Of a DNA stretch of 64,000 bases, positions 43,389-51,293 are shown in pieces (position 1 is the stretch's first letter; each line of letters opens with the position of its first letter). The notes below the pieces were generated by a model. It was not told the origin of the DNA and did no database searches. It saw only the letters and a program-made list of their open reading frames with translations. Made by a program: the position numbers and the translations under genes. Source of the DNA: Arthrobacter sp. efr-133-TYG-118 (GTDB taxonomy: Bacteria; Actinomycetota; Actinomycetes; Actinomycetales; Micrococcaceae); contig NZ_JARVRH010000004.1 of the NCBI RefSeq assembly GCF_030209755.1, positions 389,866 to 453,865 on the forward strand, written 5' to 3'.

Positions 43389-44587
43389 GCAGGTCCATGA
43401 CCGCGTGGTTGGAACAGCAGGCCGCGGTCCGCGAGCGCCGGGGCCTTGCCCGCACGCCCACGACGCGCCTCGGTGGGGACCCGGAGGTGGATCTGGCCAG
43501 CAACGACTATCTTGGCCTCGCGACAGACCCGAGGTTGGCAGAGGCTGCCCGGGAAGCGATCGGCCGTTGGGGAACCGGTGCCACGTCCTCGCGGCTGGTT
43601 GCCGGAACCACTGCGCTGCACCTGGAGCTCGAGTCCGGGCTCGCGGACCTGACAGGCATGGAATCAGCGTTGGTCTTCTCGTCCGGTTACTTGGCCAATC
43701 TGGGCGTCACGACGGCGCTCGGCGGCCCCGGGACCCTCATCGTTGCCGACGAACATTGCCACGCTTCGCTGATTGACGGTTTCCGGCTGAGCCGTTCGAG
43801 GGTGGAAACGGTTCCGCACAACGACCCCGGCGCAACCGGGCACCAGCTGCGCACCCGCACTGAACCCCGGGCCTTGATCGCGGTCGAGTCCATCTACAGC
43901 GTCTTCGGCGACGCCGCCCCGCTCCCCCAGCTGCTGGCATTGGCCGAAGAGCATGACGCGATGCTCCTCGTGGACGAGGCCCACAGCCTCGGTGTTGCGG
44001 GCTGCGGCGCGTTTCAGGGTCACGGCTCGGTGGCTGGAACGGATCTTTCCGCCCACCCCAACGTGGTGTTGACGGCAACGCTTTCCAAGTCGTTAGGCAG
44101 CCAGGGAGGTGCCGTCCTGGGCAGTGCCCTGCTCCGCGAACACCTCGTCAACAGGGCCCGCAGTTTCATTTTCGACACCGGGCTTGCCCCAGCGTCGACC
44201 GCGGCTGCGCTGGCCGCCGTCGGAATCATCCGCGCGGAACCGTGGCGTGCGGCGGCTGTCCATCGGAACTCTGCCAGCCTCACGGCGGGACTGGCGCCAG
44301 CGCTACACGCGCCAACCCTACAGCGGCGCGGCGCCGCCGTCGGGCCGGACGGCTCACCGATTCAGACGGCTGGTGCCGTGCAATCCATCCCCATGCCCTC
44401 CGCCGCTGCCGCACTTGCGGCGAGCCAGGCGGCCCACCGGGCGGGTGTCCGAATCGGCTGCTTCCGCCCGCCATCGGTTCCCGACGGCGTCTCGCGCCTC
44501 CGGCTGACGGCACGCGCCACCCTGACTCCCCACGACATCGATTACGCGTGCGCAACGTTGCGCCGCATCCTGGAGGAAACGCCATGA
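43385..44587 (+). CDS. bioF: 8-amino-7-oxononanoate synthase BioF
   Basis: The 400-residue alpha-oxoamine synthase has SNDYLGLA, TGATSSRLVAGT, DEAHSLGVAG and the PLP lysine Lys235 in TLSKSLGSQGG. It condenses pimeloyl-ACP (or -CoA) with alanine to KAPA. The ATG at 43385 overlaps the bioA stop; a second ATG four codons later is an alternative. It overlaps bioD by 4 bp. Confidence 0.97.
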   Translation: MSRSMTAWLEQQAAVRERRGLARTPTTRLGGDPEVDLASNDYLGLATDPRLAEAAREAIGRWGTGATSSRLVAGTTALHLELESGLADLTGMESALVFSSGYLANLGVTTALGGPGTLIVADEHCHASLIDGFRLSRSRVETVPHNDPGATGHQLRTRTEPRALIAVESIYSVFGDAAPLPQLLALAEEHDAMLLVDEAHSLGVAGCGAFQGHGSVAGTDLSAHPNVVLTATLSKSLGSQGGAVLGSALLREHLVNRARSFIFDTGLAPASTAAALAAVGIIRAEPWRAAAVHRNSASLTAGLAPALHAPTLQRRGAAVGPDGSPIQTAGAVQSIPMPSAAAALAASQAAHRAGVRIGCFRPPSVPDGVSRLRLTARATLTPHDIDYACATLRRILEETP

Positions 44588-45282
44588 AACTGCCACCAAT
44601 AGTGTTGGTCACCGGAACGGACACCGGCGTCGGCAAGACGGTCGCGACGGCGGCACTTGCGTCCGCGCTGCAGGCTGGGGGCCGGTCTGTAGCCGTGTAT
44701 AAGCCTTGCCAGAGCGGCGACGTGGCGGGCGACTCCGACTGCGCCGAAATCACCCGCTTGGCCGGACCACTCACGGCCGAGGCCGGCGTCGTGCTTCAAG
44801 AACCCCTTGCCCCGGTGCCCGCAGCAGCCCTTGACGGGGTCACGCTGCCCTCGCTGGCGGACCACGCCGCACGCGTCCGGGAACTGGCCAGCATGCATGA
44901 CCATGTCCTGGTGGAGGGTTCCGGCGGTCTCCTCGTGGAGCTAGACCCCGACGGCGGCACGCTGGCAGATCTGGGCAGTCACCTTGGGATTGATGCGACT
45001 TTTGTGGTGGTTGCCCGCCCCGCCTTGGGAACCCTGAACCATACGGCACTGACGCTCGAGGCCCTGGAACGCAGGGACCTGGGCATCCATGGCGTGATTC
45101 TGGGAACCTGGCCGGACGACCCTGGCGTGCTGGAGCACGGCAACCGGGCGACGCTCGGTGCGTTGGGGCCGCTCCTTGGAGTGCTCCCGGAACGCGCTGC
45201 GGACCTCCCACCGGTGACGTTCAGGGCGGCGAGTGTGGACTGGTTTAGCGGTTTGGACTGCTTGAACGGAGCCTGGTCATGA
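44584..45282 (+). CDS. bioD: Dethiobiotin synthetase BioD
   Basis: The 232-residue P-loop protein has GTDTGVGKT (residues 11-19), KPCQSG (substrate Lys) and VEGSGGLLVEL. It forms the ureido ring of dethiobiotin from DAPA, CO2 and ATP. It overlaps bioF and the P450 gene by 4 bp each, placing the P450 firmly inside the operon. Confidence 0.97.
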   Translation: MKLPPIVLVTGTDTGVGKTVATAALASALQAGGRSVAVYKPCQSGDVAGDSDCAEITRLAGPLTAEAGVVLQEPLAPVPAAALDGVTLPSLADHAARVRELASMHDHVLVEGSGGLLVELDPDGGTLADLGSHLGIDATFVVVARPALGTLNHTALTLEALERRDLGIHGVILGTWPDDPGVLEHGNRATLGALGPLLGVLPERAADLPPVTFRAASVDWFSGLDCLNGAWS

Positions 45283-46382
45283 GCGCCTCTTCTGCCAGCG
45301 GCCAGACGTGCCCGTATATCGTGCTGCGGGAGCCCGCGGCAGTGCGGCAGGTCCTGCACCGGCCGGATGACTTCGGTCCGGCGAACGCCCTTATCGCTGT
45401 GACACCGTTGTCCGGACCGTCCTTGCGCGTCCTGCAGCGTGCCCGCTTCGCCTTGCCGCCCGTGCTGGCCAGCAACCACAGCGATTCCCATGCAGGCATC
45501 CGCAAGGTGGTGGCCGGATTCTTTACCCCGGCAACGGTTGGCGCTTTCGAACCACGTATTCGCGGGATCGCGCGGGATGCGGCTGCGACGGCGGCCGGGC
45601 TGCTGAAGGTGGACGGGCAGGTGGACCTGGTGCAGGCCGTGGCCGCGAACCCGCCGGCGATCGTGATGTTGGAGCTTCTGGGTCTCCCGGTGCGCGACCT
45701 TCCGGAGCTAAAAGCGTGGAGCCTGGACTCCCTGGAACTCTTCTGGGGCTGGCCGGATCCCGAGCGGCAACTGGAACTGTCACACAGCGCGGCAGCGTTC
45801 TACGGCTGGCTGCGGGAACTCGTCCTCGAGGCAGTGGCGTCGCCGGGGCGGAATCTCTTCGGCTCCTTGGCGGAACACGGTCTCAGCACTCCCGAGATCT
45901 GTTCACTCGGCTACTTCCTGCTTATCGCGGGGCAGGAAACCACCACTCAGCTCATCAGCACGGCACTATTTAGGCTTGCCGAGGGATCAGTCGGCTTTGC
46001 CTGGAAGGACGCCCCTTCCGGCACCACGGCCCGGGATCTCATCCGGCATGTTTTGGCCACGGAATCTTCCGTTCCTACATGGCGTCGGGTTGCGGCAGAG
46101 GACACGGTCCTCGACGACGAACATGTACCCGCCGGCGCCGAAATCCTCTTGGAACTCACAGGGAACCACTCATTGTCGGAGCAAGGTCCTACGGCGTACG
46201 GGCTGGCCTTCGGCTCAGGCATTCACCGTTGCCTTGGTGCGAAGCTCGCGGAACTGGAGGCCGCCGTCGTCGTGCAGGAAACTGCGGCAGCACTGCCAGG
46301 TGTTAGTTTGGCAGAACCGAACCCCGAGTGGCTCCGCCTGCTGTCCTTCCAAGCGCCACGGACGGTCAGCGTCGAGCTTTAA
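45279..46382 (+). CDS. Cytochrome P450 in the biotin operon, possible BioI analogue
   Basis: The 367-residue P450 has the heme loop FGSGIHRCLG (Cys318), the I-helix AGQETTT and SHAGIRKVVAGFF. The start overlaps bioD (ATGA), so it is co-translated. Bacillus BioI is a P450 that cleaves acyl-ACP to pimeloyl-ACP; a similar precursor-supplying role is plausible because no other pimelate gene is present here. Oddly, the K-helix ExxR motif is not where expected: the stretch before SSVPTWRR reads HVLATE, and the nearest candidate is DLIR four residues earlier. Confidence 0.85.
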   Translation: MSASSASGQTCPYIVLREPAAVRQVLHRPDDFGPANALIAVTPLSGPSLRVLQRARFALPPVLASNHSDSHAGIRKVVAGFFTPATVGAFEPRIRGIARDAAATAAGLLKVDGQVDLVQAVAANPPAIVMLELLGLPVRDLPELKAWSLDSLELFWGWPDPERQLELSHSAAAFYGWLRELVLEAVASPGRNLFGSLAEHGLSTPEICSLGYFLLIAGQETTTQLISTALFRLAEGSVGFAWKDAPSGTTARDLIRHVLATESSVPTWRRVAAEDTVLDDEHVPAGAEILLELTGNHSLSEQGPTAYGLAFGSGIHRCLGAKLAELEAAVVVQETAAALPGVSLAEPNPEWLRLLSFQAPRTVSVEL

Positions 46383-46413
46383 GGAAGTCGGTGCACCCAA
46401 ATTCCCCAACGCT

Positions 46414-46420
46414 CGCTCAC
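46414..46420. repeat. Single CGCTCAC copy of the GTGAGCG repeat family
   Basis: CGCTCGCTCAC lies in the gap between the P450 stop and the convergent response regulator end. It matches the core of the larger array at 49002-49181. Confidence 0.5.
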
Positions 46421-46475
46421 ATCTGACGAACGCGGGTCCGTGCCCCAAGATTTACTTAAGGGTTGCCGAAGGGGT

Positions 46476-47219
46476 TCATGTTCTTGCGGGCGCCAGCCGA
46501 TAGCCAACGCCGCGGACTGTTTGCAGCCAGCGCGGGTTCTGCGCGTCGTCGCCGAGCTTGCGGCGAAGGTTGCCAATGTGGACTTCGACGGACCGTTCGT
46601 CGGCGTCGCTCGTGTAGTTCCCGACGTCGTAAGGTTCGTTCCGGAGGCGGCGCACAAGGTCCGCTTTGCTCAAGACCGTGCGGCCTGCCTCAAGCAATGA
46701 GTGCAGGAGGTCGAACTCCGTGGGGGTCAGCCGTACGTCCTGGCCGTCGATGGAAACGGTCCGGGTCGCGTAACTGAATACCAGCCCGTTGTGCCGGAAA
46801 GTCCGCTGGGAAGGCGGAGCCTCTCCTGAATGGATTGCCGCTGCTCCTGAGCGCGGGCGGCGCATCATGGCTGCCACCCTGGCACGAAGCTCGCGGGGCC
46901 GGAAAGGTTTGGTCAAATAGTCGTCAGCGCCGGATTCCAAGCCCAAGAGCGTATCCAGCTCGTCGGCCCTGGCCGTCAACATGACGATATATGCATCGGA
47001 AAAGTTCCGGACCTGGCGTGCCACCTCGAAGCCATCAATATCGGGCAAGCCCAAGTCCAGGGTGATGACGTGTGGCCTTAAATCACGCGCTGCCCGGATA
47101 CCGGCTGCGCCGCTCGTCGCCATGTGAACCTCGAAGCCGGCCTGGCTGAGGACAACGCGGACCAATTCCCGGATGTCGTGATCGTCTTCTATGACAAGCC
47201 CAACCCGCAATTCAGTCAT
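46476..47219 (-). CDS. OmpR/PhoB-family response regulator
   Basis: About 247 residues. The receiver domain has the acidic pair EDD (11-13), phospho-acceptor Asp55 in TLDLGLPD and Lys in YLTKPFRPRE. The C-terminal winged helix has LTPTEFDLLHSLLE and VEVHIGNLRRKLG. GGGAGGG lies upstream of ATG 47219, so the longer 5' extension is rejected. It is divergent from a histidine kinase, an unusual orientation for a two-component pair, with 99 bp between them. It probably binds in that gap to control both genes. Confidence 0.95.
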   Translation of the reverse strand: MTELRVGLVIEDDHDIRELVRVVLSQAGFEVHMATSGAAGIRAARDLRPHVITLDLGLPDIDGFEVARQVRNFSDAYIVMLTARADELDTLLGLESGADDYLTKPFRPRELRARVAAMMRRPRSGAAAIHSGEAPPSQRTFRHNGLVFSYATRTVSIDGQDVRLTPTEFDLLHSLLEAGRTVLSKADLVRRLRNEPYDVGNYTSDADERSVEVHIGNLRRKLGDDAQNPRWLQTVRGVGYRLAPART

Positions 47220-47318
47220 TTGCAGCCCTCCCAGCCCGCTACGAATGGAAGTATATCGGGCTGCCGGTATCCTTTCTGGCATGCGACATGACCTTGAACA
47301 ATTGCGAATTTTGACCTT

Positions 47319-48986
47319 ATGAAACGCCCGTTTGAATGGGATGCCAAAAACGGCCGGGTGATGTTCTTTCAGCATGCCTTCCACGAGTACTCACTCAAGG
47401 ATCGCGTTGCACTCAGCCAATTGCCACTGACCGTGACAGTTTGCCTCACCGCGGTACTAGTGGCCATCTATTTCCCCGCAACCCTCGGCAATCCCCTTTT
47501 TGTCATCTTTCTGGCTACCCAAGCTGCTGCCTGGGTCCTCTGTTACGCCGTTCCCTGGGACAGGCTCCCCTTTCCGACATTCCTGGCTATCCCACTCCTC
47601 GACGTGGTGTCCATCGGGCTGGGACGTGAAGGAGGCCAAGACAGCCCCATCGGAATCAGTCTCTTGACCGTCTTTCCCGTCATTTGGCTCTGCGCCTCGG
47701 GGTTGTATCGACGCTCTGCCCTGGTTGTTTCCTTCCTGGGGCCACTCGCCATGATTTGGATGCCGCAATTCCTCCATGGAACGTACACGCCGCAGGATCT
47801 GCTGCGCGGATTGCTGTTGCCCATCATGATGCTCGGCATCGGCGTCTCCATCAGCGTGATGACCCAGAGCATGGTCGTGCAGCAAAAGCGCCTTGAGGAA
47901 AGGGACGCCGCGCTGCTCCGGGCCCTGGAGGACAGCCAGCAGAAGGAACGATTGCTCAACACAGTTCTTGAAACCGTCCACCTTGGCGTCGTGGCTATTG
48001 ACGCCGACGGGCGCGAAATGATGGCGAACCGCAAGCAGCGGGAGAACCAAGTGCTCGAGGCTTCTGGAGACAGCGATCGCCACGGCGAGCCACAGCTTTT
48101 GGTTTTCGACGCGGACCGGGTGACCCCCACGGAGCCTGATCGCCGGCCGATGCGTCGTGCTGCTTTGAGGCAGGAGTTCACGGACTACCTCGTCTGGGTC
48201 GGGACGGGCAGGGAGCAGCGCGCCTTCACCACCAGCGCGCGGTCCATGAAGGACAGCGACGGCAACTACCTAGGTTCAGTGCTCGTTTTCGGCGACGTCA
48301 CAGCCCTGGTGGACGCGCTCGCCGCGAAAGACGATTTCGTCTCGAACGTCTCCCATGAGTTCCGCACGCCGCTGACGTCCATCACAGGGTACGTGGACCT
48401 TGTGCTGGAAGAGGCTGAGAACCTCCCGACGTGGGTGGTGCAGCAACTTGAGATTGTGCAACGAAACGCGGACCGGCTCCTCTCCCTCGTCTCCGACCTC
48501 TTGGCAGTCCGCTCTGGCCACTTGATCGTTCAGCCGCACGCGGTAGACGTATCCGAACTCGTCAAGTCGAGTGTCGCCTCGGCCAAGCCGAAAGCGAACG
48601 ACGGCAGAGTGCGGCTTCACATCGACGCCCCGGAACGCCTGGAGGCACATGTGGATGCCAACCGTATCTCCCAGGTGCTGGACAACCTCATCTCCAACGC
48701 CATCAAATACTCTCCCGACGGCGGCGACGTCCGCGTCACGCTGCTGCGAGAGGAAAACGCGCTGGTGTGCCACATCAAGGACACCGGCATGGGTATGGAC
48801 AAGCAGGACCAAGCCGATGCCTTCACCCGGTATTTCAGGGCCGGAAACGTCCGCAACACGGCCATTCAAGGTGTCGGTCTGGGGCTTTCCATCTGCAAGG
48901 CAATCGTCGATGCCCACGGCGGGACCATTGGCCTCGAGAGTGTCCCGGGCCAAGGAACAACCTTCACTTTCCGCGTTCCGGCCTGA
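47319..48986 (+). CDS. Membrane sensor histidine kinase
   Basis: The 555-residue protein has about six hydrophobic segments (residues 30-195), a coiled-coil linker, a PAS-like domain (about 210-330), HisKA with phospho-acceptor His346 in VSHEFRTPLTS, and HATPase with NLISNAIKYS, DTGMGM and GVGLGLSICKAIVDAHGG. There is no large extracellular loop, so it probably senses within or near the membrane. The start is uncertain: ATG 47319 has no clear ribosome binding site and ATG 47361 is an alternative. The partner is the divergent regulator. Confidence 0.95.
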   Translation: MKRPFEWDAKNGRVMFFQHAFHEYSLKDRVALSQLPLTVTVCLTAVLVAIYFPATLGNPLFVIFLATQAAAWVLCYAVPWDRLPFPTFLAIPLLDVVSIGLGREGGQDSPIGISLLTVFPVIWLCASGLYRRSALVVSFLGPLAMIWMPQFLHGTYTPQDLLRGLLLPIMMLGIGVSISVMTQSMVVQQKRLEERDAALLRALEDSQQKERLLNTVLETVHLGVVAIDADGREMMANRKQRENQVLEASGDSDRHGEPQLLVFDADRVTPTEPDRRPMRRAALRQEFTDYLVWVGTGREQRAFTTSARSMKDSDGNYLGSVLVFGDVTALVDALAAKDDFVSNVSHEFRTPLTSITGYVDLVLEEAENLPTWVVQQLEIVQRNADRLLSLVSDLLAVRSGHLIVQPHAVDVSELVKSSVASAKPKANDGRVRLHIDAPERLEAHVDANRISQVLDNLISNAIKYSPDGGDVRVTLLREENALVCHIKDTGMGMDKQDQADAFTRYFRAGNVRNTAIQGVGLGLSICKAIVDAHGGTIGLESVPGQGTTFTFRVPA

Positions 48987-49001
48987 CCCTCCTGCGACCC
49001 C

Positions 49002-49181
49002 CGCTCACAAACAAGCCACCCCCGACCAACCCCCGCTCACCTATGAGCCATTCCGGGCCAACCCCCGCTCACCTATGAGCCATTCCCCGTCCGATCCGCG
49101 CTCACATCATGTGATCGAGGGTTTTTGGTTTTGGCCACATACGTGAGCGAGCGTCGCAGGAAGTGCCTGTATAAGTGAGCG
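49002..49181. repeat. Array of CGCTCAC/GTGAGCG repeats, 32-33 bp period
   Basis: CGCTCAC occurs at 49002, 49034, 49066 and 49099 (period 32, 32, 33), then in reverse orientation GTGAGCG at 49143 and 49175 (period 32). The second and third units share about 28 identical bases. The opposed orientations would also fold as hairpins. It fills the space between the kinase stop and vsr. Confidence 0.85.
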
Positions 49182-49214
49182 GGCGTTGCAGGGTGCGCTG
49201 CGTAGACTGAGGAT

Positions 49215-49682
49215 ATGGGCGAGAGCCGCGACCTGCTGACGCCTGAGCAACGCAGCCTGAACATGTCCAAGATCCGGGGCAAGAACACCAAGCCCGAGCT
49301 CTTGGTCCGTCGGCTCTTGCATGCCAAGGGTTACCGGTATCGGCTCCATGGCCGGGCCGCGGGCGGGAAGTTGCCCGGCAGCCCGGATCTCGTGTTTGCA
49401 GGCCGGCGCAAGGTGATATTCGTGAACGGATGCTTCTGGCACTTCCACGATTGCAAGGCTGGCCAGCACGCACCGACCGGCAACGCGGATTTCTGGGCAG
49501 CCAAGCGCAACCGGACCCGGGAGCGCGACGCCGGACAGCGCGAACTGCTGAGGGCCTCAGGATGGGAGGTTCTCACCGTGTGGGAATGCGAACTGCGCGA
49601 CCGTTCGGCTTTGGAGATTCAGCTCACGCAGTTCCTCGACGGCGGCCGAACAGGAAGTAGCTCAGCGGCCCGAAGAAATTGA
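49215..49682 (+). CDS. vsr: Very short patch repair endonuclease (Vsr-like)
   Basis: The 155-residue protein has the Vsr pattern: NMSKIRGKNTKPEL at the N-terminus, LPGSPDLVF (catalytic Asp), FVNGCFWHFHDC (zinc/metal site), RNRERD-like RNRTRERDAGQ and WEVLTVWECEL. Vsr nicks next to the T of T:G mismatches created by deamination of 5-methylcytosine. No cytosine methyltransferase gene is adjacent; instead an McrBC system follows. Its last 59 bp overlap the convergent PLDc_N-like gene. The last 15 residues are low complexity. Confidence 0.92.
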   Translation: MGESRDLLTPEQRSLNMSKIRGKNTKPELLVRRLLHAKGYRYRLHGRAAGGKLPGSPDLVFAGRRKVIFVNGCFWHFHDCKAGQHAPTGNADFWAAKRNRTRERDAGQRELLRASGWEVLTVWECELRDRSALEIQLTQFLDGGRTGSSSAARRN

Positions 49683-49860
49683 TGAAGCTTGCGGCCCGCC
49701 ATACGGCTTTGTTTCCCCTGATCTGGGCCGCGGGGGTCTTGGAAATGCTGCGTTGTGCCGCGACGAGCAGCGCCAACTGCCCCGCGCCCACCACGAGCAT
49801 GCCCACCCGTTGCCCAGGGGTCATGTCCTTCCAGGACTTCTTCTTTTTCTTGCCGTGCAT
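49624..49860 (-). CDS. Small PLDc_N-like membrane protein
   Basis: This 78-residue protein has a Lys-rich N-terminus (KKKKKSW), two hydrophobic segments and a C-terminal AVWRAASFINFFGPLSYFLFGRR, the pattern of the PLD-nuclease N-terminal (PLDc_N) domain found alone in small actinobacterial membrane proteins. The function is unknown. It overlaps the 3' end of vsr tail-to-tail by 59 bp. Confidence 0.75.
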   Translation of the reverse strand: MHGKKKKKSWKDMTPGQRVGMLVVGAGQLALLVAAQRSISKTPAAQIRGNKAVWRAASFINFFGPLSYFLFGRRRGTA

Positions 49861-49997
49861 GATGCCTCCATCCAGGGAATGACTGTTTTCTCAGGCTAGT
49901 CCGACTCCGGCACTGACGGAACTGATCCCCACCGCTTCCCTAACCTCGCTGCGCTCGGCCAGGGAACCCGGGCGGCGGAGGCCCCTTCTGCGGCCCG

Positions 49998-51293
49998 TTA
50001 CAGGCGCGCCTGGCGCACCACTTCTCCCCAGGACTGCTGGGCCAGGTCAGTGACGGAGGCAAGAATCTCGGCTGGTGGCCGCGACAAGTCCAGTGGGTAC
50101 TCCACAATGTCGATGTCCGTGTTGAGGATCCGACGCAACTTCATCTCTCCCTTTCCCGCATAGACCAGCCACGCCGTGGGCACTTGCAAGGCAGTGCAGT
50201 AGGCCAGGAGTTGGTAATGGTCCGCGTTCAGCGATGCCCCGGAATCCGTGGCCGCGGCGTATTTGGAGTCGTAAACCACCACGGGCCGGCCACCCAGGAA
50301 ATGCACGGCGTCGGGGCGCACTGTGAGCCGGTCCGAATCCCGGACAGCCTCGTTAAGGGTGGCGCCGTATTGGAGCCGCATTTCACCCGGATGTGCCCGC
50401 ATGGCCGCCCGCAAAGCCACACCCACGAATTCCTCAAACACAGTGGACATGTCCACTACAAACGAAGCGGTCTGCTGCTTCCCTTCGCCCGCTTCGGCAG
50501 AGGCATTCCGCAGGATGAGCTCGGCCAAGCGGAGGACGGGATGATAGCGGAGATTCATCCGGTTGGCCTGCCACCGCGGGAGCGGCGCCCCGGACTGCAG
50601 GCGCGTGACGGCGTCGAGCTTTCCCTTGAGCTGCCGCAAGCGGCTCAGGACGTTCTGCCGCACGCCGGGAACCTTGCCCATCCGCTCAAGCGCAGCACGC
50701 AGGATACGGTTCTCGGCAATGTCCTCGGTGAATTCGTCGTAGGAGACTTCCAGCGGAACCAGCATCCCGGGGCGGCGCGAGATCTGGTCCGAGATCCGGA
50801 TGCGGCCTTTGACCGTCCGGAGGGACTCGTCCACGGTGAGGTACCCCTGCAGCGGACCCCGGCTGAGGGCCCGCTCCGCCAGTTGGGCGAGAGACTCGGC
50901 CAGGGCGCTCCACAAGTCCTTGTGCTCGACGGCAGCCACGGATTCCTCGCGGAAGCCCTGGTCCCCGGCGTAGCTGAGGAGGAACAGCAGCCGGTTCAAG
51001 CCCAGGCGGTCCTTGGGCCGCACCTCGAACTGAACGGTCGGCGTCCGCACAGACCCGACCTTGCCCACGGGCTCAACGCGGTAGAGGCCCATCCCCATGG
51101 GTGAGGCCTTAGCGAGTCCGCTTGAGTTGAGGAGAGCCGCGGTGTCCGGATCAAGCTTTTCCACGATGCCACCGGAGAGCTCGTCCATGACGATGTGCCG
51201 CACAGCCGGAGCCTTCGTTGAAGCGCGGGCCGCAGGCTTTCCGATACCCGGGGCGCGGGCCGGACGCGGTGGCGCAGTCTTAGCGGACCGCAA
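49998..51293 (-). CDS. mcrC: McrC-like nuclease subunit of a type IV (modified DNA) restriction system
   Basis: The 431-residue protein has an N-terminal DUF-like region (residues 40-240, ending ENRILRAALERM) and a PD-(D/E)xK nuclease core: RPDAVHFLGGRPVVVYDSKY (Asp, then D-x-K) and QLLAYCTALQ. McrC cuts DNA after McrB-driven translocation on methylated or otherwise modified cytosine. The TTG at 51293 overlaps the mcrB stop by 14 bp; the first about 35 residues are Ala/Pro-rich and a later start is possible. Confidence 0.88.
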   Translation of the reverse strand: MRSAKTAPPRPARAPGIGKPAARASTKAPAVRHIVMDELSGGIVEKLDPDTAALLNSSGLAKASPMGMGLYRVEPVGKVGSVRTPTVQFEVRPKDRLGLNRLLFLLSYAGDQGFREESVAAVEHKDLWSALAESLAQLAERALSRGPLQGYLTVDESLRTVKGRIRISDQISRRPGMLVPLEVSYDEFTEDIAENRILRAALERMGKVPGVRQNVLSRLRQLKGKLDAVTRLQSGAPLPRWQANRMNLRYHPVLRLAELILRNASAEAGEGKQQTASFVVDMSTVFEEFVGVALRAAMRAHPGEMRLQYGATLNEAVRDSDRLTVRPDAVHFLGGRPVVVYDSKYAAATDSGASLNADHYQLLAYCTALQVPTAWLVYAGKGEMKLRRILNTDIDIVEYPLDLSRPPAEILASVTDLAQQSWGEVVRQARL

